Source of the DNA: Ruegeria sp. Alg231-54
Lineage (GTDB): Bacteria > Pseudomonadota > Alphaproteobacteria > Rhodobacterales > Rhodobacteraceae
NCBI RefSeq assembly: GCF_900143525.1
Contig: NZ_FREZ01000001.1
Location: 310,001 to 374,000, forward strand
Reading direction: 5' to 3'
DNA length: 64,000 bases
Part shown: in pieces, positions 47,209-56,238 of the stretch
Position numbering within the stretch: position 1 is the first letter of the stretch
How the letters are laid out: the number at the start of each line of letters is the position of its first letter
Position numbers and translations under genes: made by a program
Notes under the pieces: generated by a model
The model's database searches: none
The model's input: the letters and a program-made list of their open reading frames with translations, nothing else
Told to the model about the DNA's origin: nothing

Positions 47209-48518
47209 CCGAGTCTGTCAAAAACACGCTGCTTTTTGTTGTCGTTGGCGGCTTGATCCTGCTGACTGGTTTCACACAAAGCTGGAACTCCGCAATCCTG
47301 ATCCTGAACATGGGGTTGATCTCGGCCATCATGGCGATCGGGGTAAACCTGCAGTGGGGATTTGCTGGCCTCTTTAATGTCGGCGTCATGGGCTTTGTGG
47401 CGCTGGGTGGTCTGGCTGTTGTGTTGGTATCGACCGCTCCAACACCCGGTGCGTGGTCTTCGGGCGGGTACGGCATCGTTCTTTCCTTGCTTTTGGGGGC
47501 TGCGACTGTTGTGGCGGCGGTGCTGGTGGCGACACGGATGCCAAAGGGCCGCGCCCAAACCTTGACGATTGTCGCCATTCTTACTGTAGGCTTCTTTGTT
47601 TACCGCGCGGTATTCGATCCCAGCGTGGCTGGTGTTGAAGCAATCGACCCGGCAGTTGCCGGCAACCTCGGCGGTTTGAACCTGCCGGTCCTTGTGGCTT
47701 GGCCTGCGGGTGGTCTGTTGGCTGCTGGTGCGGCGTGGCTGATCGGAAAAACGGCGCTGGGTCTCCGTTCGGACTACCTCGCAATTGCAACGCTTGGCAT
47801 TGCCGAGATCATCATAGCGATCATGAAGAACGAAGACTGGCTAGCCCGGGGCGTCAAGAATGTCTACGGCATCCCGCGCCCTGCCCCCGTGGTAGGCTAC
47901 GAGGTCGAACTGCAGAACGATCCCGGCTTTGTCGCGCGTGCCGATTGGTTCGGGTTGGACCCCGTCATCGCATCGACGCTTTCGGTCAAACTGGGCTATT
48001 CGCTGCTGTTCATGATCGTTCTGCTTGCTTTGCTGTGGATGGCCCAAATGGCGTTGAAAAGCCCGTGGGGCCGCATGATGCGCGCCATCCGCGACAATGA
48101 GGTCGCGGCAGAGGCTATGGGCAAAGATGTCACCCGCCGCCACCTGCAGATATTCGTGCTCGGCTCGGCCATTTGTGGCATCGCCGGTGCGATGATGACA
48201 ACTCTGGACGGGCAACTTACGCCGGGCACATACAATCCGCTGCGGTTTACGTTCCTTGTCTGGGTGATGGTCATTGTGGGCGGTTCAGGCAACAATTTCG
48301 GCGCTGTTCTGGGCGCATTCCTGATCTGGTTCCTGTGGGTTCAGGTCGAACCAATGGGGTTGTGGTTCATGAGCCTGATCACATCCAGTATGCCAGATGG
48401 CAGCGCGCTCAAATCTCATTTGATCGACAGCGCCGCGCATATGCGGCTGTTCACCATGGGCCTAGTCCTGCTGATTGTTCTCAGGTTCAGTCCAAGGGGT
48501 CTGATTCCGGAAAAGTAA
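47205..48518 (+). CDS. livM: ABC transporter permease LivM (set 1)
   Basis: A 437-residue permease, longer than the usual 320-420 range. N-terminal membrane segments are followed by LQWGFAGLFNVGVMGFVALGG, the LivM-type region, and later AIRDNEVAAEAMGKDVTRRHLQIFVLGSAICGIAGAMM and GGSGNNFGAVLGAFL. It pairs with LivH as the transmembrane channel of transporter 1. A terminator-like hairpin follows at 48541, closing the operon. Confidence 0.92.
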   Translation: MTESVKNTLLFVVVGGLILLTGFTQSWNSAILILNMGLISAIMAIGVNLQWGFAGLFNVGVMGFVALGGLAVVLVSTAPTPGAWSSGGYGIVLSLLLGAATVVAAVLVATRMPKGRAQTLTIVAILTVGFFVYRAVFDPSVAGVEAIDPAVAGNLGGLNLPVLVAWPAGGLLAAGAAWLIGKTALGLRSDYLAIATLGIAEIIIAIMKNEDWLARGVKNVYGIPRPAPVVGYEVELQNDPGFVARADWFGLDPVIASTLSVKLGYSLLFMIVLLALLWMAQMALKSPWGRMMRAIRDNEVAAEAMGKDVTRRHLQIFVLGSAICGIAGAMMTTLDGQLTPGTYNPLRFTFLVWVMVIVGGSGNNFGAVLGAFLIWFLWVQVEPMGLWFMSLITSSMPDGSALKSHLIDSAAHMRLFTMGLVLLIVLRFSPRGLIPEK

Positions 48519-48540
48519 GATCACAATCCATCAATTCATG

Positions 48541-48573
48541 AAACCGCGCCAACTGACTGGTGCGGTTTCTTGA
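48541..48573 (+). terminator. terminator at the end of the liv-1 operon
   Basis: An 11-bp stem AAACCGCGCCA / TGGTGCGGTTT with one G-T pair and loop ACTGAC, followed by CTTGATTT. The 3' T run is short but the stem is strong. Confidence 0.6.
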
Positions 48574-48705
48574 TTTAATACGGTATACGGATTAGACGAA
48601 TCCCAGTACCGCCTTGATCCAGCCGTCTTTTTGGCCAGTATTTACGCCAAATTGATGCTTGGCCCGCGATCATTCGGGAAACCTACGAGTTTAAAAAGAG
48701 TGCAC

Positions 48706-48957
48706 ATGAATACTTCCTTCACTAAAATAGCCCTTATCGTCCCTCTGTTCGCCATGCTGGCTGGATGTATCCCGTCGCCGGAAGAATTGGAGACGGCTCC
48801 GGTAAAAGTGCAGACGCCTAAGGGTGAAGTTACTTGCCAACTGTATCGTCCAGACCGTGTGATCTGGGATCGGGCAACCAACTTCCCGGCCACCAAAATG
48901 TCGGTCTCCGAAGCGGACGCCTATTGCAAACAAGAAGGCCAGCGCCGTTTGAAGTAA
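48706..48957 (+). CDS. small outer-membrane-type lipoprotein
   Basis: An 83-residue protein starting at the ATG at 48706. The N-terminus SFTKIALIVPLFAMLAGCIPSP is a lipoprotein signal: hydrophobic stretch and lipobox L-A-G-C with the cysteine at about 22. The mature part is about 60 residues with two cysteines (TCQLYRPD, YCKQEG), so one disulfide is possible. No family recognised. The stop is 42 bp before the convergent HerA-like gene, with a GGGCAG/CTGCCC hairpin between them (48967-48990). Confidence 0.65.
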   Translation: MNTSFTKIALIVPLFAMLAGCIPSPEELETAPVKVQTPKGEVTCQLYRPDRVIWDRATNFPATKMSVSEADAYCKQEGQRRLK

Positions 48958-48998
48958 AATACGCGCGCCGGGCAGAAGATTCCTGCCCGGTACTACCC

Positions 48999-50540
48999 CT
49001 ATCTGGCTTTGAACAAACCGCCAAGAATGCCGCGCACAATGCGGCGTCCGGTTGTCCCTTTCAGTTCTTTGATCACGGCCTCGCTCATCGCGGTTGCGAA
49101 CGTGTCTTTCTTACGCATCACGCGAGAGGATGACCGCCCAACCCGGCTGCCGGAATAGCGTCTTGCTGTCGCAAATTCACGCTCGGCCGTGGATTGGGAT
49201 TCCAACTGTTCCTCGGCCTTGGCCGCGGCTTGCGCTGCTGCATCTGCGCGGGACTGAAGGATTTCAAAGGCAGATTTCCGGTCCTTCAACTGCCCGTATT
49301 TCACTTTCATCGCTGACGCCTCCATAAGCGCTTTCCGCTCGGCCTTGGTGATTGGACCCAGTTGCGTTCCAGGCGGGCGGATCAGAGTGCGTTCTACGAT
49401 CCCTGGCACGCCTTTTTTCTGCAACATCGAGGTCACGGCCTCACCGACACCAACTTCACGGATCGCCTCTTCGGTGTCGAAGGTTGGGTTTTCACGATAG
49501 GTTTCTGCTGCAAGCCGCAGGTTCTTGCGATCCCGCGCCGTGAATGCGCGCAAGGCATGCTGCACCCGGTTGCCTAGCTGACCCAGAATGTCTTCCGGAA
49601 CGTCCGCCGGGTTCTGAGAGATGAAATAGACGCCCACACCTTTGGAGCGAATGAGGCGGGCGACCTGTTCGACCTTGTCCACCAGAACCTTGGGCGCATC
49701 ATCGAAAAGCAAATGCGCCTCGTCGAAGAAGAACACCAGTTTGGGTTTGTCCGGGTCGCCAACTTCGGGCAGTTCTTCGAACAGCTCGCTTAGCAGCCAC
49801 AGCAGGAATGTTGCGTACAGACGCGGTGACCCCATCAGCTTGTCGGCAGCAAGGATGTTCACGACGCCCTGCCCGTTTTCATCAACGCGCATAAGATCGG
49901 CCAATTCCAGCGCGGGTTCACCAAACAGTTTGGTGCCGCCCTGGTTTTCCAGCACCAGCAGGCGGCGTTGAATGGCCCCGATCGAAGCGGTTGAGACATT
50001 GCCATAGCGCAAAGACAACTGAGCCCTATTTTCCCCAATCCAGACCAGCAAGGACTGAAGGTCTTTGAGGTCTAATAGCGGTAAGCCCTCTTCGTCTGCC
50101 ACCCGGAACGCGATGTTCAGAATGCCCTCTTGTGCTTCGCTCAGATCCATCAGGCGCGACAGCAGCAGAGGTCCCATCTCGGTTACTGTCGTACGAACGG
50201 GATGTCCCTGTTGCCCGAACAGATCCCAAAACGTAACCGGGCACGCGCCATACGCATAGTCGGCAAAGCCGATCCGCTGGGCGCGATCCTGAAACGCCTG
50301 GTGAAGCTTGTGGCCTTCGCTCCCCGCCTTGGCCAGACCGGACAGGTCCCCTTTGACGTCAGACAGGAATACCGGAACACCGGCTTGGGAAAACCCCTCG
50401 GCCAGAATTTGCAGTGTCACCGTTTTACCTGTTCCCGTCGCCCCCGCGATCATGCCGTGACGGTTGGCATACTTCAGCGTCAGCGACTGTGGCTGGCTGT
50501 AGTCGTTGCCACCGCCGCCCAAGAATATGTTTTGGTCCAT
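48999..50540 (-). CDS. HerA-like helicase/ATPase (DUF853, YjgR-type)
   Basis: A 513-residue FtsK/HerA-superfamily ATPase. Walker A GATGTGKTV at about 34-42, Walker B KLVFFFDEAHLLFDD near 265 and arginine-finger-like RLIRSKGVGVYFISQNPADVPEDILGQLGNR. Family members are proposed to act in DNA or protein processing, but the E. coli YjgR function is not known. It is complete. The C-terminal 40 residues are arginine-rich and the protein may bind nucleic acid. It is divergent from a small-RNA-like region. Confidence 0.9.
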   Translation of the reverse strand: MDQNIFLGGGGNDYSQPQSLTLKYANRHGMIAGATGTGKTVTLQILAEGFSQAGVPVFLSDVKGDLSGLAKAGSEGHKLHQAFQDRAQRIGFADYAYGACPVTFWDLFGQQGHPVRTTVTEMGPLLLSRLMDLSEAQEGILNIAFRVADEEGLPLLDLKDLQSLLVWIGENRAQLSLRYGNVSTASIGAIQRRLLVLENQGGTKLFGEPALELADLMRVDENGQGVVNILAADKLMGSPRLYATFLLWLLSELFEELPEVGDPDKPKLVFFFDEAHLLFDDAPKVLVDKVEQVARLIRSKGVGVYFISQNPADVPEDILGQLGNRVQHALRAFTARDRKNLRLAAETYRENPTFDTEEAIREVGVGEAVTSMLQKKGVPGIVERTLIRPPGTQLGPITKAERKALMEASAMKVKYGQLKDRKSAFEILQSRADAAAQAAAKAEEQLESQSTAEREFATARRYSGSRVGRSSSRVMRKKDTFATAMSEAVIKELKGTTGRRIVRGILGGLFKAR

Positions 50541-50585
50541 GAATGTAAGGCCTTATTTCCACCGATCTGCGGCCAGCATACAAAG

Positions 50586-50692
50586 TTAACCTTTAACTGC
50601 GAAAGTCTAATTGCTGCCCACGTCGCTAAGGTGACGGGGCGGCATATTTCCTCCCTGTCGACTGACCGCGCCTTCGGGCGCGGTTTTTTTCA
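50586..50692 (+). ncRNA. candidate small RNA 1 with promoter-like element and terminator
   Basis: In the 430-bp gap between herA-like (minus) and ialB (plus). A TTAACC-N16-TAATTG element (50586-50613) precedes a short transcript with a hairpin built from CGTC / GACG (50621-50636), then CCTCCC, and finally a textbook terminator: 8-bp ACCGCGCC / GGCGCGGT with a TTCG tetraloop and seven Ts (50665-50691). No ORF of note is inside. The approximate transcript is 50620-50692. Confidence 0.5.
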
Positions 50693-50730
50693 CAAATCAT
50701 GGCCGTTACATTAAAATTTCAGGTTTTCAG

Positions 50731-50842
50731 TTGACCGATGCCCCTGCCTTTCGTAACGTCTGCGCATAAATAAGTCGGCCAGTCCGACGGGGAGAAAATT
50801 TTTAGAAGGGAGCCGCTCCACCGGCTCCCTTTGTTCTTTTTG
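50731..50842 (+). ncRNA. candidate small RNA 2 with promoter-like element and terminator
   Basis: A TTGACC-N17-TAACGT promoter-like pair (50731-50759), then a hairpin GTCGG / CCGAC (50774-50788) and a strong terminator GGGAGCCG / CGGCTCCC (50808-50829) with a T-rich tail. Like candidate 1 it has a hairpin followed by GACGGGG and then a terminator, so the two could be related. The approximate transcript is 50766-50842. It may alternatively be a leader or attenuator of ialB. Confidence 0.5.
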
Positions 50843-50972
50843 CCGTCGCGCTAGATTTCCGATAACCCGGCGAAAAACCGTTCACATGTTGAAATGACCC
50901 ACCTTAGCCCCTGACAGTGTGGGACAAGGGTGATAGACGAGTGAAAAAGTCCAACATAAGACCGAGGCAATC

Positions 50973-51581
50973 ATGATCAAGAACACCCTTTCAATCAGCC
51001 TGGTGACCGCTTCTTTGTGGTGCGGAGTCGCATACGCTCAGGAAACGACGCAGGAAACCGAACAGCAACCCCAGACCTCGCAAACTCAGATCGGCAACGA
51101 TCTGGACCTGGGTGAAACCGGTCCGCGTAACGGCGAACAATACGTCAAGGAAGAAAAAGGCGACTGGGCGATCCTGTGCATCAAGACCGATGCCGACGAA
51201 GACCCCTGCGCGATGCGTCAGATCCTGACCGGCGAGCAAGGCCAGCCGATCGCGGAAATTACTCTGGAAAAATTGCCCGAGGGCGTGGCCGCGGTTGCCG
51301 GAGCAACTGTGGTTGTCCCGCTGGAAACGATGCTACAGGCGCAGCTGGCGCTTTCGATCGATGGTGCTCCGGGCAAGCGCTATGACTACCACCACTGTAA
51401 CCCCGTTGGCTGTGTCGCGCAGATGGGCTTTACCGAGGGCGACGTGGAAGCAATGAAGGTCGGAACCAAAGCGACCTTGTCGCTTGTGTCGGTTCTCGCA
51501 CCAAACCAACTGCTGCAACTGGAAGTATCGCTGTCGGGCTTTACAGCAGGTTTTGAAGGCTTGAAAGTTCTGCAGAACTGA
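50973..51581 (+). CDS. invasion-associated locus B (IalB) family protein
   Basis: A 202-residue protein, exported (signal peptide NTLSISLVTASLWCGVAYA). The mature part contains the IalB pattern: GDWAILCIKTDADEDPCAMRQIL, then PLETMLQAQLALSIDGAP and YDYHHCNPVGCVAQMGF with the two C-terminal cysteines. Family members in Bartonella are linked to erythrocyte invasion; in free-living relatives the role is unknown, and a periplasmic function is more likely. Clean terminator follows. Confidence 0.88.
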   Translation: MIKNTLSISLVTASLWCGVAYAQETTQETEQQPQTSQTQIGNDLDLGETGPRNGEQYVKEEKGDWAILCIKTDADEDPCAMRQILTGEQGQPIAEITLEKLPEGVAAVAGATVVVPLETMLQAQLALSIDGAPGKRYDYHHCNPVGCVAQMGFTEGDVEAMKVGTKATLSLVSVLAPNQLLQLEVSLSGFTAGFEGLKVLQN

Positions 51582-51600
51582 GGTTTCGCTAAGCTAAAAA

Positions 51601-51632
51601 CGCCGCCGGGTTTTACCGGCGGCGTCTTTGTT
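51601..51632 (+). terminator. intrinsic terminator after ialB
   Basis: A 9-bp stem CGCCGCCGG / CCGGCGGCG with loop GTTTTA, followed by TCTTTGTT. It lies 20 bp after the stop. Confidence 0.8.
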
Positions 51633-51644
51633 AGAAATCAGCAT

Positions 51645-52853
51645 TTATATGCGTTTTAGGGCAATTACCGCATTCAGCCCGCCAAAAGCAAAGGCGTTGC
51701 TAAGTGCTACGTCCACTTTCGCCTCGCGGGCTTCGTTTGGCACAACATCCAGCGCGCATTCGGGGTCCGGCTCTTCATAGCCGATGGTCGGAGCGATCAC
51801 GCCATCCCGCAGTGCCATGATACAGGCTAGCAGTTCGACCGCGCCTGTGCCACCGATAAGGTGGCCGTGCATCGACTTGGTCGAAGATATCATCAGTTCG
51901 TCCGCATGAGGACCAAAGACACCGGCCACGGCAGCGCATTCCGTCTTATCATTGGCCGCAGTGCCGGTTCCATGCGCGTTGATATATCCAACACTGTCCG
52001 CGCTTAACCTTGCATCCGCAAGCGCGCCCGACATGGCACGCGCAGCGCCCTGTTTGCTGGGCATGACAATGTCCGACGCATCTGACGACATCGCAAAACC
52101 CACGATTTCACACAGGATATCAGCCCCACGGGCGCGGGCGTGCTCGTATTCTTCGAACACGAAGACACCTGCGCCCTCGCCCTGCACCATGCCATTGCGA
52201 TTCGCGCTGAACGGGCGACAGGCGTCCTTGGACATGACACGCAGCCCTTCCCAGGCTTTGACACCACCAAAACACAACATCGACTCCGACCCACCGGTCA
52301 GCATCGCCGGAGCAGCACCGCTACGTACCATCTGGAACGCCAGCGCCATTGCGTGGTTGGACGAGGCACACGCCGTCGACACCGTAAAACTTGGCCCTTT
52401 GAGATTATGCTCCATCGAAACGTGACTGGCCGCCGCGTTGTTCATCAGTTTTGGTACGACAAACGGGTGCACCCGGTTTTTGCCGTCCTCATAAACAGAG
52501 CGGTAATTGTCATCCCATGTAGAAACACCGCCACCAGCCGTGCCCAGAACAACGCCCGAACGGGCGGCAATATCTCCGTGGAATTCGATCCCGGACTGAT
52601 CAATCGCTTCTTTGGCCGCTGTCAGAGTGAATTGTGTGAACCGGTCATACAGGGTCATTTGCTGGCGGTTAAACCGCCCCTCGGCCTCGAACCCGCGGAC
52701 CTGACCGCCAATCTGAATGGCCAGTCTTTCTACATCGCGAAATTCAAGCGCAGAGATACCGCAACGCCCTTCGCGCATAGCCTCTAACGTATCAGGCACC
52801 GAATGACCCAGTGAATTGATTGTACCGGCCCCGGTGATAACGACGCGTTTCAT
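51645..52853 (-). CDS. beta-ketoacyl-ACP synthase (KAS II, FabF-like)
   Basis: A 402-residue condensing enzyme with the Cys-His-His triad: C162 in STACASSNHAM, H294 in NAHGTGTAANDKTE and H331 in KSMHGHLIGGTG. It extends an acyl-ACP with malonyl-ACP. The adjacent dedicated ACP and LpxD-like genes suggest it makes an acyl chain for a lipid rather than serving general fatty acid synthesis. The start is at 52853, 9 bp after the ACP stop. Confidence 0.92.
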   Translation of the reverse strand: MKRVVITGAGTINSLGHSVPDTLEAMREGRCGISALEFRDVERLAIQIGGQVRGFEAEGRFNRQQMTLYDRFTQFTLTAAKEAIDQSGIEFHGDIAARSGVVLGTAGGGVSTWDDNYRSVYEDGKNRVHPFVVPKLMNNAAASHVSMEHNLKGPSFTVSTACASSNHAMALAFQMVRSGAAPAMLTGGSESMLCFGGVKAWEGLRVMSKDACRPFSANRNGMVQGEGAGVFVFEEYEHARARGADILCEIVGFAMSSDASDIVMPSKQGAARAMSGALADARLSADSVGYINAHGTGTAANDKTECAAVAGVFGPHADELMISSTKSMHGHLIGGTGAVELLACIMALRDGVIAPTIGYEEPDPECALDVVPNEAREAKVDVALSNAFAFGGLNAVIALKRI

Positions 52854-52862
52854 AGGATTATG

Positions 52863-53120
52863 TCAGACCTTTTCCGACACCAGCTTTTGGATGCCGGTGA
52901 TGATGGCCGCGACGTTCGAGATGTCAAAGTCGCTGGCGCTCGGCTCGTTTGCGTTGAACGGAATCGAGATATCAAACTCTTCCTCGATGGCAAAAATGCT
53001 CTCGACCAATCCGAGGCTGTCGATACCCAGATCTTCGAGCGTGCTTTCGGGTGTCACATCCGACGGCTCCAGCACGGCCTGCTCTGCAATGATTGCGATG
53101 ACGCGGTCGCTGATGCTCAT
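52863..53120 (-). CDS. acyl carrier protein (specialised)
   Basis: An 85-residue carrier protein with the phosphopantetheine serine in LEDLGIDSLGLVE (about S35), the DSL motif. The helical layout is typical, but the sequence is unlike AcpP (IEEEFDISIPFNANEPSASDFDI), closer in style to accessory ACPs such as AcpXL. It sits between the LpxD-like and KAS genes, so is most likely dedicated to them. Confidence 0.9.
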   Translation of the reverse strand: MSISDRVIAIIAEQAVLEPSDVTPESTLEDLGIDSLGLVESIFAIEEEFDISIPFNANEPSASDFDISNVAAIITGIQKLVSEKV

Positions 53121-53152
53121 GTCGATCCTCTAATTATCATGTTGTGGTTGAT

Positions 53153-54244
53153 TTAATCGCTCGGCGGCTGTTTGGAAACAGCCTTTTTCAGCGCCTCAAC
53201 GTCACGTGCCAATCTCGGCAGCCGGCGCTGTGCTTTGTAAATGTCTGTATGCGTTTCCATTTTGACGGCTGGATAGCCCATAACCACACGCCCATTGGGC
53301 ACGTTGGACAAGATTTTTGAGCCCCCGCCCGCAATCACACCATCGCCGACAAAGATATTGTCCGACACTCCGGTTTGTCCGCCCAAAACAACGTTATTTC
53401 CAATTTCGACTGATCCGGACACACCGCTTTGCCCACATAGCAGGCAATCCTGTCCTACACGTGTATTGTGCCCGATATGAACCTGGTTATCGAGCTTTGA
53501 GCCATCGCCGATACGTGTGTTCCTGATGGTCCCATTATCAATGGTGCAATTGGCACCGACTTCGACATCATCGCCAATCTCGACGGCGCCCAATGAATAG
53601 ATACGAAGCCAATTTTGGGCGCGGGCTTCACCCTGATTACCCATGGTTTTTCGGGCGTTTTCCACGCCTGATATCTCGGGCGTCACAAAGCTGAAACCGT
53701 CACTGCCGATCCTAGCGCCGGGTTGCGCAATGAAACGGTCACCGATCTGAGCCCGTGCTCCGATACTCACCATCTCGCGCAGAAACGCGTCGTCGCCCAG
53801 AACAGCATCCAAACCGATCACGCAATGTGGACCGATGACCGCATTTTTGCCGATACGCGCACCGGCACCAACAACTGCCAATGGACCGATCGAGGCGCCG
53901 TCGCCGATCTCCGCTGTCGGGTCGATTACGGCCGAGGTGTGAATGCCCGGCTCAACCCCCTGCCCGCGATCCAACATCGACGTGATACCTGCCATCGCCA
54001 TCCGTGGACGCGGTACAAAAATCGCGGCCGCCAGCCCCAGAGCCTGCCAATCCGCGCCTTCCCACAAGACGGCGGCGCGAGCGGCACCCGTGCTAATCGC
54101 GTCCGCGTATTTCGGCGACATCGCCATTGCCAGATCAGACGGCCCAGCGTCGGCCGGTTCTGCGGCGCGCTCTATGACAAGGCCAAGATCACCTTGACAG
54201 TCCGCGCCCAAAGCTTCGGCGATTTGCTGAATAGTGTACTGCAT
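53153..54244 (-). CDS. lpxD: LpxD-type UDP-3-O-acylglucosamine N-acyltransferase
   Basis: A 363-residue left-handed beta-helix enzyme. An N-terminal uridine-binding domain (about 1-100, ending RPRMAMAGITSMLDR) is followed by hexapeptide repeats from about 105 to 310 and a C-terminal helix. The LDNQVHIGHN region (about 252-260) holds the histidines at the catalytic site. It normally transfers 3-hydroxyacyl from ACP in lipid A synthesis. Unusually it lies next to a separate ACP and KAS instead of bamA-fabZ-lpxA, so it may be a second, specialised copy; another LpxD elsewhere is expected but not visible. Confidence 0.9.
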   Translation of the reverse strand: MQYTIQQIAEALGADCQGDLGLVIERAAEPADAGPSDLAMAMSPKYADAISTGAARAAVLWEGADWQALGLAAAIFVPRPRMAMAGITSMLDRGQGVEPGIHTSAVIDPTAEIGDGASIGPLAVVGAGARIGKNAVIGPHCVIGLDAVLGDDAFLREMVSIGARAQIGDRFIAQPGARIGSDGFSFVTPEISGVENARKTMGNQGEARAQNWLRIYSLGAVEIGDDVEVGANCTIDNGTIRNTRIGDGSKLDNQVHIGHNTRVGQDCLLCGQSGVSGSVEIGNNVVLGGQTGVSDNIFVGDGVIAGGGSKILSNVPNGRVVMGYPAVKMETHTDIYKAQRRLPRLARDVEALKKAVSKQPPSD

Positions 54245-54280
54245 GATGGGCTTCCCTAATTAAGGACCTGCCCCCGGTGA

Positions 54281-55885
54281 TTACCCCTGAACGTCCGGCA
54301 GGGCTACCCCTGCTTTCTGCAAAGCGTCCCAGATTTTCCGGTCCCGGTCATAGACATCGCGGCGATACTGAACCTCACCTTTCGGACCGATATAGGCGGT
54401 GCGATAGATCAGATGAACCGGAACATGCTGTTCCAATGGGACAGTCGTTTCCTTGCCGGACGCCAATATCCGGTGGAAAAACGCCTTCGGATCCTCTTCC
54501 TGCTTGGCCAAAAGCGCATAGGCAAACTCAAAAGGTTGCGCCAAACGGATACATCCGTGCGAGAACGCCCGCGCCTCACGTGCAAACAGAGATTTCTGAG
54601 GCGTATCATGCAGATAGATGTTGTACTTATTGGGGAACATGAACTTTACCAACCCCAGCGCGTTGCTCTTGCTGGGAGGCTGGCGCATCGCAAACGGAAA
54701 ATTCCGGGTGTTGAACTGAGTGAAATCCACGGCGCCCCGGTTCACAAGGCGGCCGCTGCGATCCGTGATCTGGATGTGACCTACGGCGTTTGGATTTGAC
54801 TGCAGTTTTGGCAGATATTCCTTAGTGATGATCGAGCGTGGCACATACCAACTGGGGTTGATGACCATATGCTCCATCTCGTCCGAAAACTCCGGGCTGC
54901 GACGGTCATGCACATTCTTGCCAATCACGGCGCGGGTTTCAAAGGTAATCCGGCCATCGTCCACGATCTTGGCCGAAAAGTCGGCCTGGTTAACCAGAAT
55001 GTGCCGCTCACCCCGTTCACGCGGCAACCAGCGTTCGCGTTCCAGTGCAACATACACGGCCTTCAAACGCTCGGACGCAGTGCGGTTAAGTTCGGTGATC
55101 GTGCCTTCACCGGCGACACCATCGGTGGCCAGACCGTGCGCCTGCTGGAAATCTTTGACAGCAGCCAGCATTGCCTCATCAAATTCGGGGCTTGCGGTTG
55201 GACTTAGATACCTCATTGCAATCAAACGGTTACGCAACTTAACTACATTTGGTCCGGTATCCCCATATTCCAGTTTATCCACAGGCACGCCAGCACCCCA
55301 ACCGCCTTGGTTGACCAAAGCTTCCAGCGCGATTTTCTGTTTCATCAATGCGCGGTACTGGGTGGACTGCGGCGCGAGCTGATCAAAATATGCGCCACCC
55401 TTCGCAGCAAGCAGACCTTCCAAATGGTCATTGGCCGACCGACGCGACACTTTGCGGACCAGCCCGTCGTCGATCTGAGAAGGACGTAATGCGCCCGAAA
55501 ACAGATTACTTGCATAGCTGACAAACGCCTTGCTCAGTTCGATTTCAACCGCACCCAAGTCCCGCAGCGAGCTGGCGTCCTGCATTTTTGATACGATCGA
55601 CTTCACGTCATAGGCCCCTTCGGGCAGGCCATGCAGGCTTGTGAAAGTTAATGCCTTGATCAACCGTGCCCTACGTGCCTCGTGCTCGGGCGTGTCGCCG
55701 ACCCAGATTGGCGCAAACGCGTTGGCGCGATAAAACTCAGCCAGGCCCGACCCAGCAGGCGCAAACTCGGCAACAGCCATTTGAAATGCCGTTCCGGGTG
55801 CAGACTGGGCACTTGCCACAGAGGCTGACGCCGTAATGCAAGCGGCGAAGATAAGACTTTTTGGCAACCGATAAAGTGCTCGCAT
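54281..55885 (-). CDS. L,D-transpeptidase (LdtD/YcbB-type)
   Basis: A 534-residue exported enzyme. Signal peptide RALYRLPKSLIFAACITASASVASA at the N-terminus, a peptidoglycan-binding domain around YGDTGPNVVKLRNRLIAMRYL (about 205-265), and a YkuD catalytic domain with HMVINPSWYVPRSI and the SHGCIRL active-site motif (cysteine at about 445). It forms 3-3 mDAP cross-links in the cell wall. The ATG at 55885 has AAGGTC before it; the TTG at 55906 is an alternative. A MepK-type endopeptidase is divergent. Confidence 0.93.
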   Translation of the reverse strand: MRALYRLPKSLIFAACITASASVASAQSAPGTAFQMAVAEFAPAGSGLAEFYRANAFAPIWVGDTPEHEARRARLIKALTFTSLHGLPEGAYDVKSIVSKMQDASSLRDLGAVEIELSKAFVSYASNLFSGALRPSQIDDGLVRKVSRRSANDHLEGLLAAKGGAYFDQLAPQSTQYRALMKQKIALEALVNQGGWGAGVPVDKLEYGDTGPNVVKLRNRLIAMRYLSPTASPEFDEAMLAAVKDFQQAHGLATDGVAGEGTITELNRTASERLKAVYVALERERWLPRERGERHILVNQADFSAKIVDDGRITFETRAVIGKNVHDRRSPEFSDEMEHMVINPSWYVPRSIITKEYLPKLQSNPNAVGHIQITDRSGRLVNRGAVDFTQFNTRNFPFAMRQPPSKSNALGLVKFMFPNKYNIYLHDTPQKSLFAREARAFSHGCIRLAQPFEFAYALLAKQEEDPKAFFHRILASGKETTVPLEQHVPVHLIYRTAYIGPKGEVQYRRDVYDRDRKIWDALQKAGVALPDVQG

Positions 55886-56238
55886 GGGATGACCTTGATT
55901 ATTCAATACTTTGCGCGTTCTGAGGCGCGTTCCGAACGAATATGGTTTTCAGCTGGACGTTTTGTCCATTCACAAATGCATCAATCCAAAGCATCGATCC
56001 GAGCCTGATGCGCGTTTGCATCGGCTATATTGCGCGAACGCCTAATTGCCTCAATAGTATACTGATTTACATCACCTGCGCAAAAAATCGCCGAAAATTC
56101 CCCCTTGAAAAGGTGAGTGTGAAAGATTTCTTGGCTGGCTTTTCGTACTGTGTCATAAATCCCGCATCTGGGACGGAAAAAATTAAGATCGCGCGCGTAA
56201 CATCGTGTGCAGGCAGGAACAGTACGGGACGAAACGAA

